Source of the DNA: Dictyobacter kobayashii
GTDB taxonomy: Bacteria > Chloroflexota > Ktedonobacteria > Ktedonobacterales > Ktedonobacteraceae
Direction of reading: 5' to 3'
Length of the DNA stretch: 64,000 bases
Assembly (NCBI RefSeq): GCF_003967555.1
Contig: NZ_BIFS01000002.1
Span: 930,001 to 994,000 of the forward strand
Shown here piece by piece: positions 9,915-18,447 of the stretch (positions are counted from its first letter, which is position 1; every line of letters begins with the position of its first letter). The position numbers and the translations under genes are program-made. The notes beneath the pieces were generated by a model. It was not told the DNA's origin. It worked only from the letters and a program-made list of their open reading frames with translations, and searched no databases.

Positions 9915-10188
9915 GATTAAGTGCAACCTTTCGATAGGTACTGTTTAGACAGTACACTTCATTTTAATAATTAGAGACAAAACGAATGCTCTGTCCAGGT
10001 TAAAAACAAATCCGAAGAAATATCGACAGACATCTATATTTAATCGGCTTCTTAACGTAAAAATAAAAGACATGAAACGAATGGGCCTACCCTTCACTCA
10101 ATCAGCAGCCAAGCAAGCCCTTATTCAAGATACCACAAAATAATACCACACGATAAAGGAATCCGTGTCATAAGCAGATGAAATGCAT
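9915..10188. other. Intergenic region upstream of glucokinase
   Basis: This AT-rich spacer separates glucokinase from the WD40 gene, both on the minus strand. It should hold the glk promoter, but I cannot pick out a reliable one. There is no small gene with a ribosome-binding site and no repeat. Confidence 0.35.
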
Positions 10189-10235
10189 GAGCAAACAGAT
10201 AGAAATACGGGTAGCATAGTCCTATCTGTTTGTTC
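10189..10235 (-). terminator. Terminator-like hairpin after the WD40 gene
   Basis: GAGCAAACAGATAG (10189-10202) pairs with CTATCTGTTTGTTC (10222-10235), 13 of 14 positions plus one G-T pair. It lies about 40 bases after the WD40 stop codon. Confidence 0.55.
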
Positions 10236-10275
10236 ACAATGAGGATTGGATAAAAGTTGAAGCCGTTAGCTCATC

Positions 10276-11388
10276 TTACGCTATTTCCCAGACCCGAATC
10301 GTTCCATCATAGGAACTGGTGACCAGGCGATCACTGGCAGGAGACCAGGATAAAGCGGCTACAGTAAGGGTATGACCATGATATGCCGTTGTATGGCCGC
10401 TTGCTAATTCTCGCACCTGCACAAAGCCTTTAGGGTCAGGGAATTGAGGGCTACCGCCCACGGTAGCGATAAACCGCCCGTTAGGAGACCAGGCGACACC
10501 TAAGATGGGTGCCCCGCTATTAGCCTTATATGAAGAGGTAAGAGCGCCTGTGCCCGTGTCACAGAGTTGAACCACCTCCTCATCCCCGCAGGCAATTAAG
10601 GCACCATCCGGCGACCATGATAACGAATTGGCGGTACCAGACCACACCAATCGATCCTGTCCCGTGGTGCTGTTCCATATTCGTAACGTGCGCTCAAAAA
10701 CACCACCAATAATGCTATCTATACTGGAGGCAATCCACTGGCTATCAGGCGACCAGGCCAGTCGGGAAGCGACATGTCCCCGATATGCCAGCAACAAATT
10801 ACCAGTATGCGTATCACAAACATGGACGGTCGCGCCCACCGCATCACTACCCGCTAACGCAATACGTGTACCATCGGGTGACCAGGCCAGGGCACTAACA
10901 TAGGACATACCGTTATAAGTAGTCAGGCGCTTCCCTGTAACAGCATCCCATAGTACGACCTCAGACACGGCCTGGGGCACTCCTGACGCCGCATTGCTCT
11001 GGTCAATCCCCTCAAATCCGCCCGCGGTCACAATATGCTGACCATCCAGGGACCAATCAAGCAAGACACCATCCTTAGCAAGCAGGCTGGCCTGTGTCTT
11101 GCCAGTAGCCGCATTCCAAACTTCAACCGGTGCGGCTATACCACCTGAGGCAATTCTGCTACCATCGTGGGACCAGGCAATTGAACTAGTATAATTATTC
11201 TGGCGCATCAAGAGCATGTGGGCGTCCGGTGTTACTGTGTAGCTGCTTGCTCCTACTATGTGCCTGACGTTGAGACTCAGGCCTGCTGTTAGCAGGCCCA
11301 GGCCCGCTATGCAAATGGAGCGTCGTGTGAGTTGGGTTGTAGATGTATATTTAGAATTCGCTAGGCGATTTCGCATGATTTGTACCAT
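10276..11388 (-). CDS. WD40-repeat protein with Tat-type signal
   Basis: The protein has 370 residues. The N-terminus holds a twin-arginine motif and hydrophobic stretch (TRRSICIAGLGLLTAGLSL), so it is probably exported folded by Tat. The rest forms about seven WD40 blades, with recurrent phrases such as IAWSHDGSRIASGG, LAWSPDGTRIALAG and LSWSPDGALIACG and a final RVWEIA. No catalytic domain is attached, so it should be a protein- or ligand-binding propeller outside the membrane. The start at 11388 lies behind AGGAAGG with short spacing; an ATG at 11376 is the alternative. It is a single-gene unit. Confidence 0.8.
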   Translation of the reverse strand: MVQIMRNRLANSKYTSTTQLTRRSICIAGLGLLTAGLSLNVRHIVGASSYTVTPDAHMLLMRQNNYTSSIAWSHDGSRIASGGIAAPVEVWNAATGKTQASLLAKDGVLLDWSLDGQHIVTAGGFEGIDQSNAASGVPQAVSEVVLWDAVTGKRLTTYNGMSYVSALAWSPDGTRIALAGSDAVGATVHVCDTHTGNLLLAYRGHVASRLAWSPDSQWIASSIDSIIGGVFERTLRIWNSTTGQDRLVWSGTANSLSWSPDGALIACGDEEVVQLCDTGTGALTSSYKANSGAPILGVAWSPNGRFIATVGGSPQFPDPKGFVQVRELASGHTTAYHGHTLTVAALSWSPASDRLVTSSYDGTIRVWEIA

Positions 11389-11506
11389 TATACCTTCCTA
11401 TATGGTTTTAGGTAACCACATAGGTGGATTATAACTCTTTGTTACTTTTAAAATTGTGATTTGCCATTAATATGCTATTAAAATGCTTTTTCTATAGATG
11501 TATTCA

Positions 11507-11537
11507 TTTATCATAATATGCAATATATTATGATAAA
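11507..11537. repeat. AT-rich hairpin, possible left boundary of the TnpB element
   Basis: TTTATCATAATAT (11507-11519) pairs exactly with ATATTATGATAAA (11525-11537). Subterminal hairpins mark the ends of IS200/IS605 elements. This could be one, or simply a site in the WD40 promoter region. I cannot fix the element border. Confidence 0.35.
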
Positions 11538-11560
11538 TGGTTTTTATGTTGCTGGTGTGC

Positions 11561-11650
11561 GCCTCTCTACCACACATGATATACAATGTGGCCGCCGCCT
11601 CTCTACCACACATGATATACAATGTGGCCGCCGCCTCTTTACCACACATG
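11561..11650. repeat. Three direct repeats of 36 bp
   Basis: GCCTCTCTACCACACATGAT starts at 11561 and 11597, and a variant with CTTT at 11633, so the period is 36. Units abut without spacers, so this is a tandem array and not a CRISPR. It lies between the WD40 gene and the TnpB element. Confidence 0.85.
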
Positions 11651-11723
11651 ACATAAAATAAGTTAGGGTGAAAATTAGTTTTAAATTTTTGGTCATTTCT
11701 GCCCTTTTGATGACACTTATTCC

Positions 11724-11752
11724 TTGACACGAAGGGGTAAATGGTGCACAAT
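11724..11752 (+). promoter_or_regulatory. Possible promoter for a leaderless transcript
   Basis: TTGACA (11724-11729), a 17-base spacer and CACAAT (11747-11752) form a plausible sigma-70-type promoter. A start point 7 bases downstream falls on the A of the ATG at 11759, so the first gene of the element could be leaderless. The -10 matches only four of six positions, and this is an inference. Confidence 0.4.
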
Positions 11753-11758
11753 GGGTAC

Positions 11759-11944
11759 ATGGAAAAAGAACGAGTGACAACGAAAATCTGGCGGCATTCT
11801 TTGCAACAATTAAAGATCGCTGCTGCCACCAATAATGAGTCGATGATCGATCTGCTAGAGCGCTTAATTGAGCAAGAATACGAAAAAACGAAAGGAAGGG
11901 AACCCGGGCATGAAGGTCATACGCGGATACAAGACAGAACTTGA
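11759..11944 (+). CDS. Small ribbon-helix-helix-like protein upstream of TnpB
   Basis: About 61 residues: ERVTTKIWRHSLQQLKIAAA then helices NNESMIDLLERLIEQEYEK. A short beta-strand followed by two helices is the pattern of an Arc/CopG DNA-binding protein, and the sequence resembles plasmid and transposon RHH repressors. It overlaps the start of tnpB (11910) in another frame, which implies translational coupling. A role in controlling transposase expression or DNA ends is inferred. An alternative ATG at 11741 has AAGGGG only two bases before it. Confidence 0.6.
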   Translation: MEKERVTTKIWRHSLQQLKIAAATNNESMIDLLERLIEQEYEKTKGREPGHEGHTRIQDRT

Positions 11945-13047
11945 TCTAAATAATACGCAAAAGACCGCATGCCTCAAACATGCTGGCGCAGCTCGGTGGA
12001 CGTATAATTGGGGGCTGCATCGGTATGAGTAAGAATACAAAGCCGGTCGGAAAGCTCCCAATGCCATGAGCCTGCATAAAGAATTAAACGCCCTGAAACA
12101 AACTGAACTGCCATGGATGTATGAAGTCAGCAAGTGCGCGCCTCAAGAGGCATTGCGTAATCTCGAAAAAGCGTTTAAAAACTTCTTCGGAAAAGCCAGA
12201 CTGAAAACACAAGGCACATATCGGGGCAAACTCGGTTATCCTCGTTTCAAGTCCAAAAAGAAAGGTATTGGCTCTTTCCGCCTCACAGGTGCAATCCATG
12301 TCTTCGAGGATCATATTCAACTTCCCCCGCCTGGGCGTGTTGCGACTGTATGAGCATGGCTACCTCCCTACGACAGCAAAAGTCTTGTCAGCGACGGTCT
12401 CCGAGCAGGCGGGCCACTGGTTCGTCAGTGTCCAGGTAGAGGAGTCCATCCTTGAACCCAAAGAGGCAACGGGGACAGTGATTGGCGTTGACCTGGGCAT
12501 TAAGGCACTAGCAACCTGCTCTGATGGCACGGTCATTGCCAATCCAAACGCCCCACGTTCCAATCTTAACAAACTTCAACGTGTTTCCCGTCAACATGCT
12601 CGAAAACAAAAAGGGAGCAAGAACAGGCTCAAGGCTACTCGTACATTAGCACGCTTGCATGCCCATATTGCCAACATACGTAAAGATACCTTGCACAAGG
12701 CTACGTCTCAGATCGTCGCGAAAACCAAGTGCGATCAGGAAAGAGCCCGTGTTATCGTGATTGAAGATCTCAATGTGTCAGGAATGCTAAAAAGCCGAAG
12801 GTTGAGCCGTGCCATTGCCGATGTTGGATTCTATGAGTTCCGCCGTCAAATCATCTATAAAGCGGAGCAGGCCGGTTGTGAAACTCTTCTGGTTTCTCGT
12901 TGGGAACCTTCCAGCAAGACCTGCTCAAGCTGCAAAGTTGTCCGAGAAGAATTGGATTTAAGCGAACGAACTTTTGTTTGCCATGCATGCGGTTTGGTCA
13001 TCGACCGTGATTTAAACGCATCGTACAATCTGGCAGACCTTGCTTGA
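11910..13047 (+). pseudogene. tnpB: TnpB (IS605 OrfB-type RNA-guided nuclease), nonsense and frameshift
   Basis: The reading frame starts MKVIRGYKTELDLNNTQK, as TnpB proteins do. An in-frame TAA at 12030-12032 interrupts RYE/EYKAGRKAPNAMSL. A run of five C at 12324-12328 shifts the frame; with four C the text reads IQLPRLGVLRLYEHGYLP. The rest is a complete RuvC nuclease: Asp in GVDLGIKALA, Glu in VIEDLNVSGM, and Asp in CGLVIDRDLNASYNL. Its zinc ribbon has CSSC and CHAC pairs. The frameshift could be a sequencing error, but the stop codon needs a substitution, so the copy is probably inactive. No TnpA gene is adjacent, as in IS1341-type elements. Confidence 0.85.
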
Positions 13048-13140
13048 GCAGAGAGTACCGTGAGTTACACGGGATTTCAAGCCTGTGGACAGGGGAGCGC
13101 TAGCTTGGTAGTAATACCAAGTGAAACTCCCCTGGATGAA
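13048..13140 (+). ncRNA. Predicted omega/reRNA 3' region and right end of the TnpB element
   Basis: TnpB guide RNAs normally start inside the 3' part of tnpB and run to the right end. Here the sequence after the stop folds: CTTGGTA pairs with TACCAAG inside an outer AGGGGAG/CTCCCCT stem (about 13093-13134), followed by GGATGAAGCAGGAA. The guide would begin just past the right end. Assignment is by position and structure only. Confidence 0.5.
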
Positions 13141-13152
13141 GCAGGAACAAGA

Positions 13153-13183
13153 CAGACAAATATGGCCTGTCCATATTTGTCTG
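13153..13183 (-). terminator. Hairpin after the ABC-2 permease gene
   Basis: CAGACAAATATGG (13153-13165) pairs exactly with CCATATTTGTCTG (13171-13183), loop CCTGT, 15 bases beyond the stop of the minus-strand permease. Confidence 0.6.
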
Positions 13184-13198
13184 ATTTCTTGATAACGG

Positions 13199-14134
13199 TT
13201 AGTCGAAGATGTCGCTGTGTTGATATATGAGGTAGCTGAGGAGGATGAGGATTATGCAGTAGGCGATGGTGAGGATGAGTTGCAGGGGGAGTTGGTCGAG
13301 AGTGGCTATGGGTTGGCCTGCGAGCATGGCGGTGGTGTATCCATTGAGTGAATTAGATACTGTACCTGGAAGGTTGTTAACAAATGAGACGATGGCCCTT
13401 CCCATGGGTGCACTTAATCCACCGACGAGGGTAAAAAGTATGTTGGTGGCTAGAAATTCAATGAAAACATAACCAACGGAAAAGCCGATGCCAGCTAGAA
13501 CGGAGTGGCCAATAGTGGCGGCCAGGACAGCTATGAGCATGTAAATAAAGTAGCGCAGCGATTGCGTCAACCAGGTCAGGACAAAGCCTAACCATCCCGT
13601 TGGGGATAATAGGGTTGGTCGCAAACCAAAAAGAGGGCCGACCAGAAAACCGAGAAGAGTGGAGAGGATCATCATAAATCCAACCAGTAGTAAAGCGATT
13701 AAAGCCAGTGTCACCACCTGAGCAGTAAAGACCTGACCTCGACTCAACCCACGTGTCAGCATCTGGCGATGCATTCCATAGGCATAATCACCGCCTACCA
13801 GCGCTCCGGCTACAATACAGAGAAAAATAGGAGATAATAAGCCGAGATAACCCAGAGCAAATTGTAAGGAGCCTGGAAATACCAGGGCCACAATAGGGTC
13901 AGATCCTACCTGCTGCACGTGGCCATCTCCCAATAATAAGTGGGAAATAATAGTTAGAAGTAGTAAAAGAGTATAGCCACCAAAAAAGAGACCTGCCAGC
14001 ACTTTGGACATGCCCCGGCGCCGCAGTTGAAACAGGTTCCAAAGCACCATATGCCAGGTTTGAGCCAGCCAGCCCCGCGTATAGATATCGGGAGATGCCG
14101 TATTTAACGCTGGTCCTAAAAGTTGCTCTGCCAT
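13199..14134 (-). CDS. ABC-2 type transporter permease
   Basis: The protein has about 311 residues with six or seven hydrophobic helices and no nucleotide-binding domain. After a cytosolic N-terminus (LAQTWHMVLWNLFQLRRRGM), helices include VLAGLFFGGYTLLLLLTII, FLCIVAGALVGGDYAYG and LILTIAYCIILILLSYLIY. GGDYAYGMHRQMLTRGLSR is the ABC-2 coupling-type loop. The start at 14134 follows GGGAGAGGGAG; frames up to 14236 lack a Shine-Dalgarno sequence. No ATPase partner lies nearby, so the transported substrate and partner cannot be read from context. Confidence 0.75.
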   Translation of the reverse strand: MAEQLLGPALNTASPDIYTRGWLAQTWHMVLWNLFQLRRRGMSKVLAGLFFGGYTLLLLLTIISHLLLGDGHVQQVGSDPIVALVFPGSLQFALGYLGLLSPIFLCIVAGALVGGDYAYGMHRQMLTRGLSRGQVFTAQVVTLALIALLLVGFMMILSTLLGFLVGPLFGLRPTLLSPTGWLGFVLTWLTQSLRYFIYMLIAVLAATIGHSVLAGIGFSVGYVFIEFLATNILFTLVGGLSAPMGRAIVSFVNNLPGTVSNSLNGYTTAMLAGQPIATLDQLPLQLILTIAYCIILILLSYLIYQHSDIFD

Positions 14135-14358
14135 TAAAACGCTCCCTCTCCCTAACATGCTAAATCCAAACAGTCTAAATCGAACATGTTCAGTGTATGA
14201 CAGAAAGCGTCGGCTGTCATCACCCAAAAAGAGCATTTATCATGGTGAATTTTCCTCGCTTTTGGATCGTCCAAAAGGAGGAGATGCCACTTACCTGATC
14301 AATATAAATAACCAAATATAAATATGCAGATAAATACTTAATTTGGATAGAGAAAAAA

Positions 14359-14751
14359 TTAAGACAAAAATTCAGCAATCGTATCCAGAACGGTAATGAC
14401 ATCAAAAGGCTTACCGAGATGAGAATTACAGCCAATGGTGCGAGCCCGCTCTTGATCAGCCTGAGATACATGGGCGGTCACCGCAATAATCGGGGTCTGG
14501 CGAAATAGCGCGAGCTTACGCAGATAAGCCACCGCCTCCCAGCCACTCATTCCAGGTAAAGACATATCCATCAGAATCAGGTCTGGAAGAGATTTGGTAG
14601 CCTGCTCAATAGCTTGTGGACCATCCTCTGCAAAGAATAGATCGTATATTTCTTCTTCTTCCAGAATCTGTTGCATGAGTTGACGCATATCCTCGCTATC
14701 GTCAACCACCAGGATTCGCTTTTTCGCTTGTCTATCCACAAGTTTATTCAT
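14359..14751 (-). CDS. Single-domain response regulator (CheY-like)
   Basis: A receiver domain only, 130 residues. ILVVDDSEDM holds the acidic pocket, LILMDMSLPGMSGW the phosphorylated Asp, AVTAH the switch Thr, and GKPFD the conserved Lys. There is no output domain, so it should act by protein contact or as a phosphate shuttle. It lies downstream of, and on the same strand as, the hybrid kinase (105 bases apart), a likely partner. Bases 14135-14358 before the permease hold no other gene. Confidence 0.9.
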   Translation of the reverse strand: MNKLVDRQAKKRILVVDDSEDMRQLMQQILEEEEIYDLFFAEDGPQAIEQATKSLPDLILMDMSLPGMSGWEAVAYLRKLALFRQTPIIAVTAHVSQADQERARTIGCNSHLGKPFDVITVLDTIAEFLS

Positions 14752-14855
14752 TTTGCACCTTTATTTCAATATCCCAGGAAAGAGCGGGTATAATAGGGCG
14801 ACACCTGAAAAGAATATACTGGCTAAAGATAATTATACATCGTATTAGCAGATTT

Positions 14856-17800
14856 TCAGGAAGAGCGTGTGCCCTCTGAATCTTCATTGACAGAATACGG
14901 AGGAGGCGATTGCTCCACAACAGATTTTATACGCTCTCCCAATAAATTACCATCATCAGCATGAATTAGCATCATCAGAAGATCTGGCCGTACCTTTTCG
15001 ATTACATTCATCAAGTCCTGACCTTCTGAAGCTCGCTGCAAGACATAGCCGGTTTTATCTTTTAACTTATCAATCAAGAGATGGATATTGGGTTCATTAT
15101 GGACCAACAGGATTGGCTTTCGCAAGCTATTACCACTAGCAGAGGGAGTAACGGTATCACCAATCAAAGCGCTTCCCTCTAAAGATTGAGGCTCAAACGG
15201 TGAATCTGACAGATCATGTACAGCTACGGGTTCTCTGGTTGTCAATTGCTGCAGCACATTCAGAAGGGCATCACGAGCAACCGGCTTAACCAGATACTCA
15301 TCAGCTCCCAACACATAACCAGCCGAACGATCCTCTAGCACAGTCAATAAAATCACCGGAATCGAAACGGTCGCGGGATTAGATTTTAGTTGATGCAGAA
15401 TCTGCCAGCCATTAACGCGCGGCATCATAATATCCAGCGTAATTACCTTAGGGCGCAGCTCCTGAATAATCTCAATCGCCTTGCTTGAATCCTGAACACC
15501 AACCACGCGGTAAGGGGTCTGTTCCAGAGAAGCAGCAATCAATTGGAGCACATCAGGATTATCATCGACAGCCACTACCAGGTAAGCATCTTTATCCAGT
15601 GGCTCAACATTATGAACCGCGCGCAAAGTTGCCGTATCAGCGATCAAAGGCAATTCCTCATTTGGTAGAATGGTGGTAATATTTTTTTGATCCTGCAGTG
15701 TATTTAATCGCATTTCATGTATAAAGCGCTGATCACGCAGGTGTATGGGCAGCACAATAGTAAAGGTAGAACCTTTCCCCTCCTCACTTTGGATCTCAAC
15801 CTTACCGCCCAGCAGCAAGGTCAATTCGCGAACGATCGAGAGTCCCAGGCCAGTGCCACCATAGCTACGACTATTACTATTATCAACCTGATAGAAAGCC
15901 TCAAAAATATGCTCTTGCTTATCGCTACTGATACCAATGCCAGTATCCACAACCGAGATAGCAATCTGCTCAACCCCATCGTCACGTCCATTAGGAACAG
16001 ATTGTCGAACCGCCGATACAGTCACCGACCCCTTCTCAGTAAATTTCAAAGCATTTGAGACCAGATTCAACAAAATTTGACGAACCTTACGCGGGTCCGT
16101 CTCAATAGTAGTAATCCCCTCTTGTACCGAAGTCGAGAGCCGTAACTTACGCTCAAGAGCAATTGAGCGTGTCTCCTCCACCACCGAGTTCAATAACTCC
16201 TGCACATCAATTTCAGAAGCCTTGATATCCATACGACCAGCCTCAATCTTAGCCAGGTCCAGAACATCATTAATCAAGCTCAATAAGTGTTGAGCATTCT
16301 TCAAGATGCGCTCGACATTATCATGTTGGCGGCCCGACAAAGGAGATTTTTGCTCTGAGCGCATAATGATCTGGCTAAAACCAATAATAGAGGCCAGCGG
16401 GGTACGCAATTCATGCGACATGGTAGACAAAAACTGGCTACGCACACGATTCGCCTCTTCTAAGGCTGAATTGAGCACCGTTAACTCATCACGTTGCTGG
16501 CGCAGGGCTTGATTGCTCAATTCTTGCTGATGCGAATATTCAGCCAGCTCGCGTGCCTGTTGCTGCGTATGTTCATAGGTCTGAGTATTACGAACAGCGG
16601 TCGCTACATTACTGGCCACGACCTGGATGACATTGCGGGTGCGCTCACTCATAGAAAAAACAGAGCCGACCACCAGCACGCCCATCAACTCATTGCCCTG
16701 AATAAGAGGCAAATGATAAAGCGTTGAAGGTAAAACCTCACCAATAACCGTCTTAATAGAAAAAGCCTCCGTGGCTGGGCTTTGTCGTGTTACCAGCAGG
16801 GGCTCGCGATCCTGCGCCACCTGGCCAACCAGGCCCTCACCCAGAGCAAAAATCGTCTGCCGGCCAGCAAATTGCAGACCGCGCGAAGAGGAAAGTTCTA
16901 ATTGTTTATGCTTATCATCATACAAATACAAGGCCGCGATCTGCACATCCAGCAAACTCAACAGGCGTTGAAAAAAATGCTGCATCAAAAGAGAGAGATC
17001 CAGGGACTCAGTCAAGAGCGTATTAAGTTGCATTACCTGCTCAAGGATATCGCGATCCTTTAAAATACCCTGTTGCTCCTGTAAGACCTCGGCCATATTG
17101 TTAAAGGTAAGGCCAACCTCATTGAGCTCACTGTCACGGCCCTCCTTCACACGAGCCGTCAAATCGCCAGCCCCAAAAGCCGTGGTCGCAGACTTAAGAT
17201 TATCCAGTTGCTCCCTCTGCACAGCCACATATAAGCGAAAAGTATACCAGAGGTAAACGATAACAATTAAAGTTAAAGCAATTAAGGAACCCAGGAAGGA
17301 CCAGCCTCGTATATTCACACCGTTTTGTAATACAGCCAGATCGCTATCGCTGGTAGATTGCATAAACGCCACATCCGCGCGCAGAGCATCGAAATAGCCT
17401 TTACCACGGCTATTCAGGTTATCTGAGCGAGCAGTCTTCAAATCGCCTTTGCGCATATTCACCAACTGCGGATTAGCATAATTATTTGTCCAGGTTATGA
17501 CACGCCCCTCCACCCGATCCAGAGCCAGAGCCGTGTTATGAAAACTATCTGACGAAATGGCAGTTTTTAATTTCTGCAAATAAGAGGTATAGTTCTGCTG
17601 GCCACTGGTGAAAGGTTGCAAAAAAGAGGAATTATTAGTAGCGATATAGCCACGTAAACCTGTCTCCTGATCGATCATAGCTTGCAACAGGCCATTTATA
17701 TTATCATGTAATGCAACTTTTTGCTCTCCCAACTGCTGCTGATTACTAGAAACATAGAAACTAGCAACAGAGCTTAGCAGCAGACAAAGCACTAAAAATG

Positions 17801-17888
17801 CAACGGAAATAAATAATCGCTTACGCAACTGTGCAATCAAGCTGCGCTGTGCATCTTTCCGTGGTTGTAGCTGTGAATTATTGATCAT
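14856..17888 (-). CDS. Hybrid histidine kinase: CHASE3-HAMP-GAF-HisKA-HATPase-REC-pseudoREC
   Basis: A 1010-residue membrane sensor. TM1 spans about 25-47. A CHASE3-like extracellular helical domain (50-190) includes QETGLRGYIATNN. TM2 is about 195-217, HAMP 218-272 and GAF 285-435. A coiled coil runs to the dimerisation domain, with the phospho-His at about 492 in FLSTMSHELRTPLASI. The ATPase shows the N box (QILLNLVSNALKFT), DTGIGIS and GGTGLGLSI. The first receiver (about 770-885) has VDDN, TLDIMMP and VKPV. A second receiver-like region (about 920-985) has lost its acceptor: PDLLMMLIHAD. It is transcribed with the CheY-like gene downstream. The ligand is unknown. Confidence 0.9.
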   Translation of the reverse strand: MINNSQLQPRKDAQRSLIAQLRKRLFISVAFLVLCLLLSSVASFYVSSNQQQLGEQKVALHDNINGLLQAMIDQETGLRGYIATNNSSFLQPFTSGQQNYTSYLQKLKTAISSDSFHNTALALDRVEGRVITWTNNYANPQLVNMRKGDLKTARSDNLNSRGKGYFDALRADVAFMQSTSDSDLAVLQNGVNIRGWSFLGSLIALTLIVIVYLWYTFRLYVAVQREQLDNLKSATTAFGAGDLTARVKEGRDSELNEVGLTFNNMAEVLQEQQGILKDRDILEQVMQLNTLLTESLDLSLLMQHFFQRLLSLLDVQIAALYLYDDKHKQLELSSSRGLQFAGRQTIFALGEGLVGQVAQDREPLLVTRQSPATEAFSIKTVIGEVLPSTLYHLPLIQGNELMGVLVVGSVFSMSERTRNVIQVVASNVATAVRNTQTYEHTQQQARELAEYSHQQELSNQALRQQRDELTVLNSALEEANRVRSQFLSTMSHELRTPLASIIGFSQIIMRSEQKSPLSGRQHDNVERILKNAQHLLSLINDVLDLAKIEAGRMDIKASEIDVQELLNSVVEETRSIALERKLRLSTSVQEGITTIETDPRKVRQILLNLVSNALKFTEKGSVTVSAVRQSVPNGRDDGVEQIAISVVDTGIGISSDKQEHIFEAFYQVDNSNSRSYGGTGLGLSIVRELTLLLGGKVEIQSEEGKGSTFTIVLPIHLRDQRFIHEMRLNTLQDQKNITTILPNEELPLIADTATLRAVHNVEPLDKDAYLVVAVDDNPDVLQLIAASLEQTPYRVVGVQDSSKAIEIIQELRPKVITLDIMMPRVNGWQILHQLKSNPATVSIPVILLTVLEDRSAGYVLGADEYLVKPVARDALLNVLQQLTTREPVAVHDLSDSPFEPQSLEGSALIGDTVTPSASGNSLRKPILLVHNEPNIHLLIDKLKDKTGYVLQRASEGQDLMNVIEKVRPDLLMMLIHADDGNLLGERIKSVVEQSPPPYSVNEDSEGTRSS

Positions 17889-18447
17889 AATGCACTCTTT
17901 TTATTAAAATGAGAGATGTCTCAATGAACGTCCATCATAGTCACTTACAAATCCCAAAACGAGAAGTGACCGGGTAAATAAGCACAATGTAGCTATCTAT
18001 TCCCACGATATTCATGCAAATAGGGGGTGGCCAGGTCCATCCTATCATACCGCATCAACGCCCTAAATTAAAGAGCCAATATTTAAATAATTATGGTAAT
18101 CTCTTCTGGTAAAACGCCTGCAGATCTAACGGGTAACAGCAAAGGATTAAAGGATATGCATCAGCTTTACATAAGAAAATAACATCTTGCCATCCCTATC
18201 CATGACTCTACTATAAATAGTCTGCTCCAAAATATATCCAGAGATTATTGATAACAAATGCATGCACTGGCAATCACATGGTATAATAAGCAAACGAATC
18301 CGATAGTCATCTAAATAGCTCTACTATAGATGAAAAAACACATCTATAATAAAGCCTCATTTATAAATCATGATGAAGCCAGAGGGTGATCGTACTACAG
18401 AGATAGCACAACTTAAGTGCAATAGAAGCATAATAAAGAGGTAGGAT
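17889..18447. other. Divergent intergenic region between two histidine kinases
   Basis: These 559 AT-rich bases carry the promoters of both kinase genes. The only structure I can point to is TATAGATG (18325-18332) paired with CATCTATA (18341-18348), 100 bases before the plus-strand start. No small gene with a ribosome-binding site is evident. Confidence 0.4.

Larger units (their letters stand above)
11700..13140 (+). mobile_element. Decayed IS200/IS605-type (IS1341-like) element
   Basis: It comprises the RHH-like gene, disrupted tnpB and the structured right end. The left border is uncertain (between about 11500 and 11740). These elements make no target duplication, so borders cannot be read from flanks. 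Confidence 0.6.

Noticed and set aside
11561..11650. Possible CRISPR array
   Set aside because: The 36-bp units abut each other without spacers and no cas gene is present.
11467..11832. Minus-strand open frame with repeated CVVERRRPHCIS-like text
   Set aside because: The peptide repetition comes from the 36-bp DNA repeat, and there is no ribosome-binding site.
12066..12353. Separate small gene in the middle of tnpB
   Set aside because: It is the middle section of TnpB between an in-frame stop and a one-base shift, not an independent protein.
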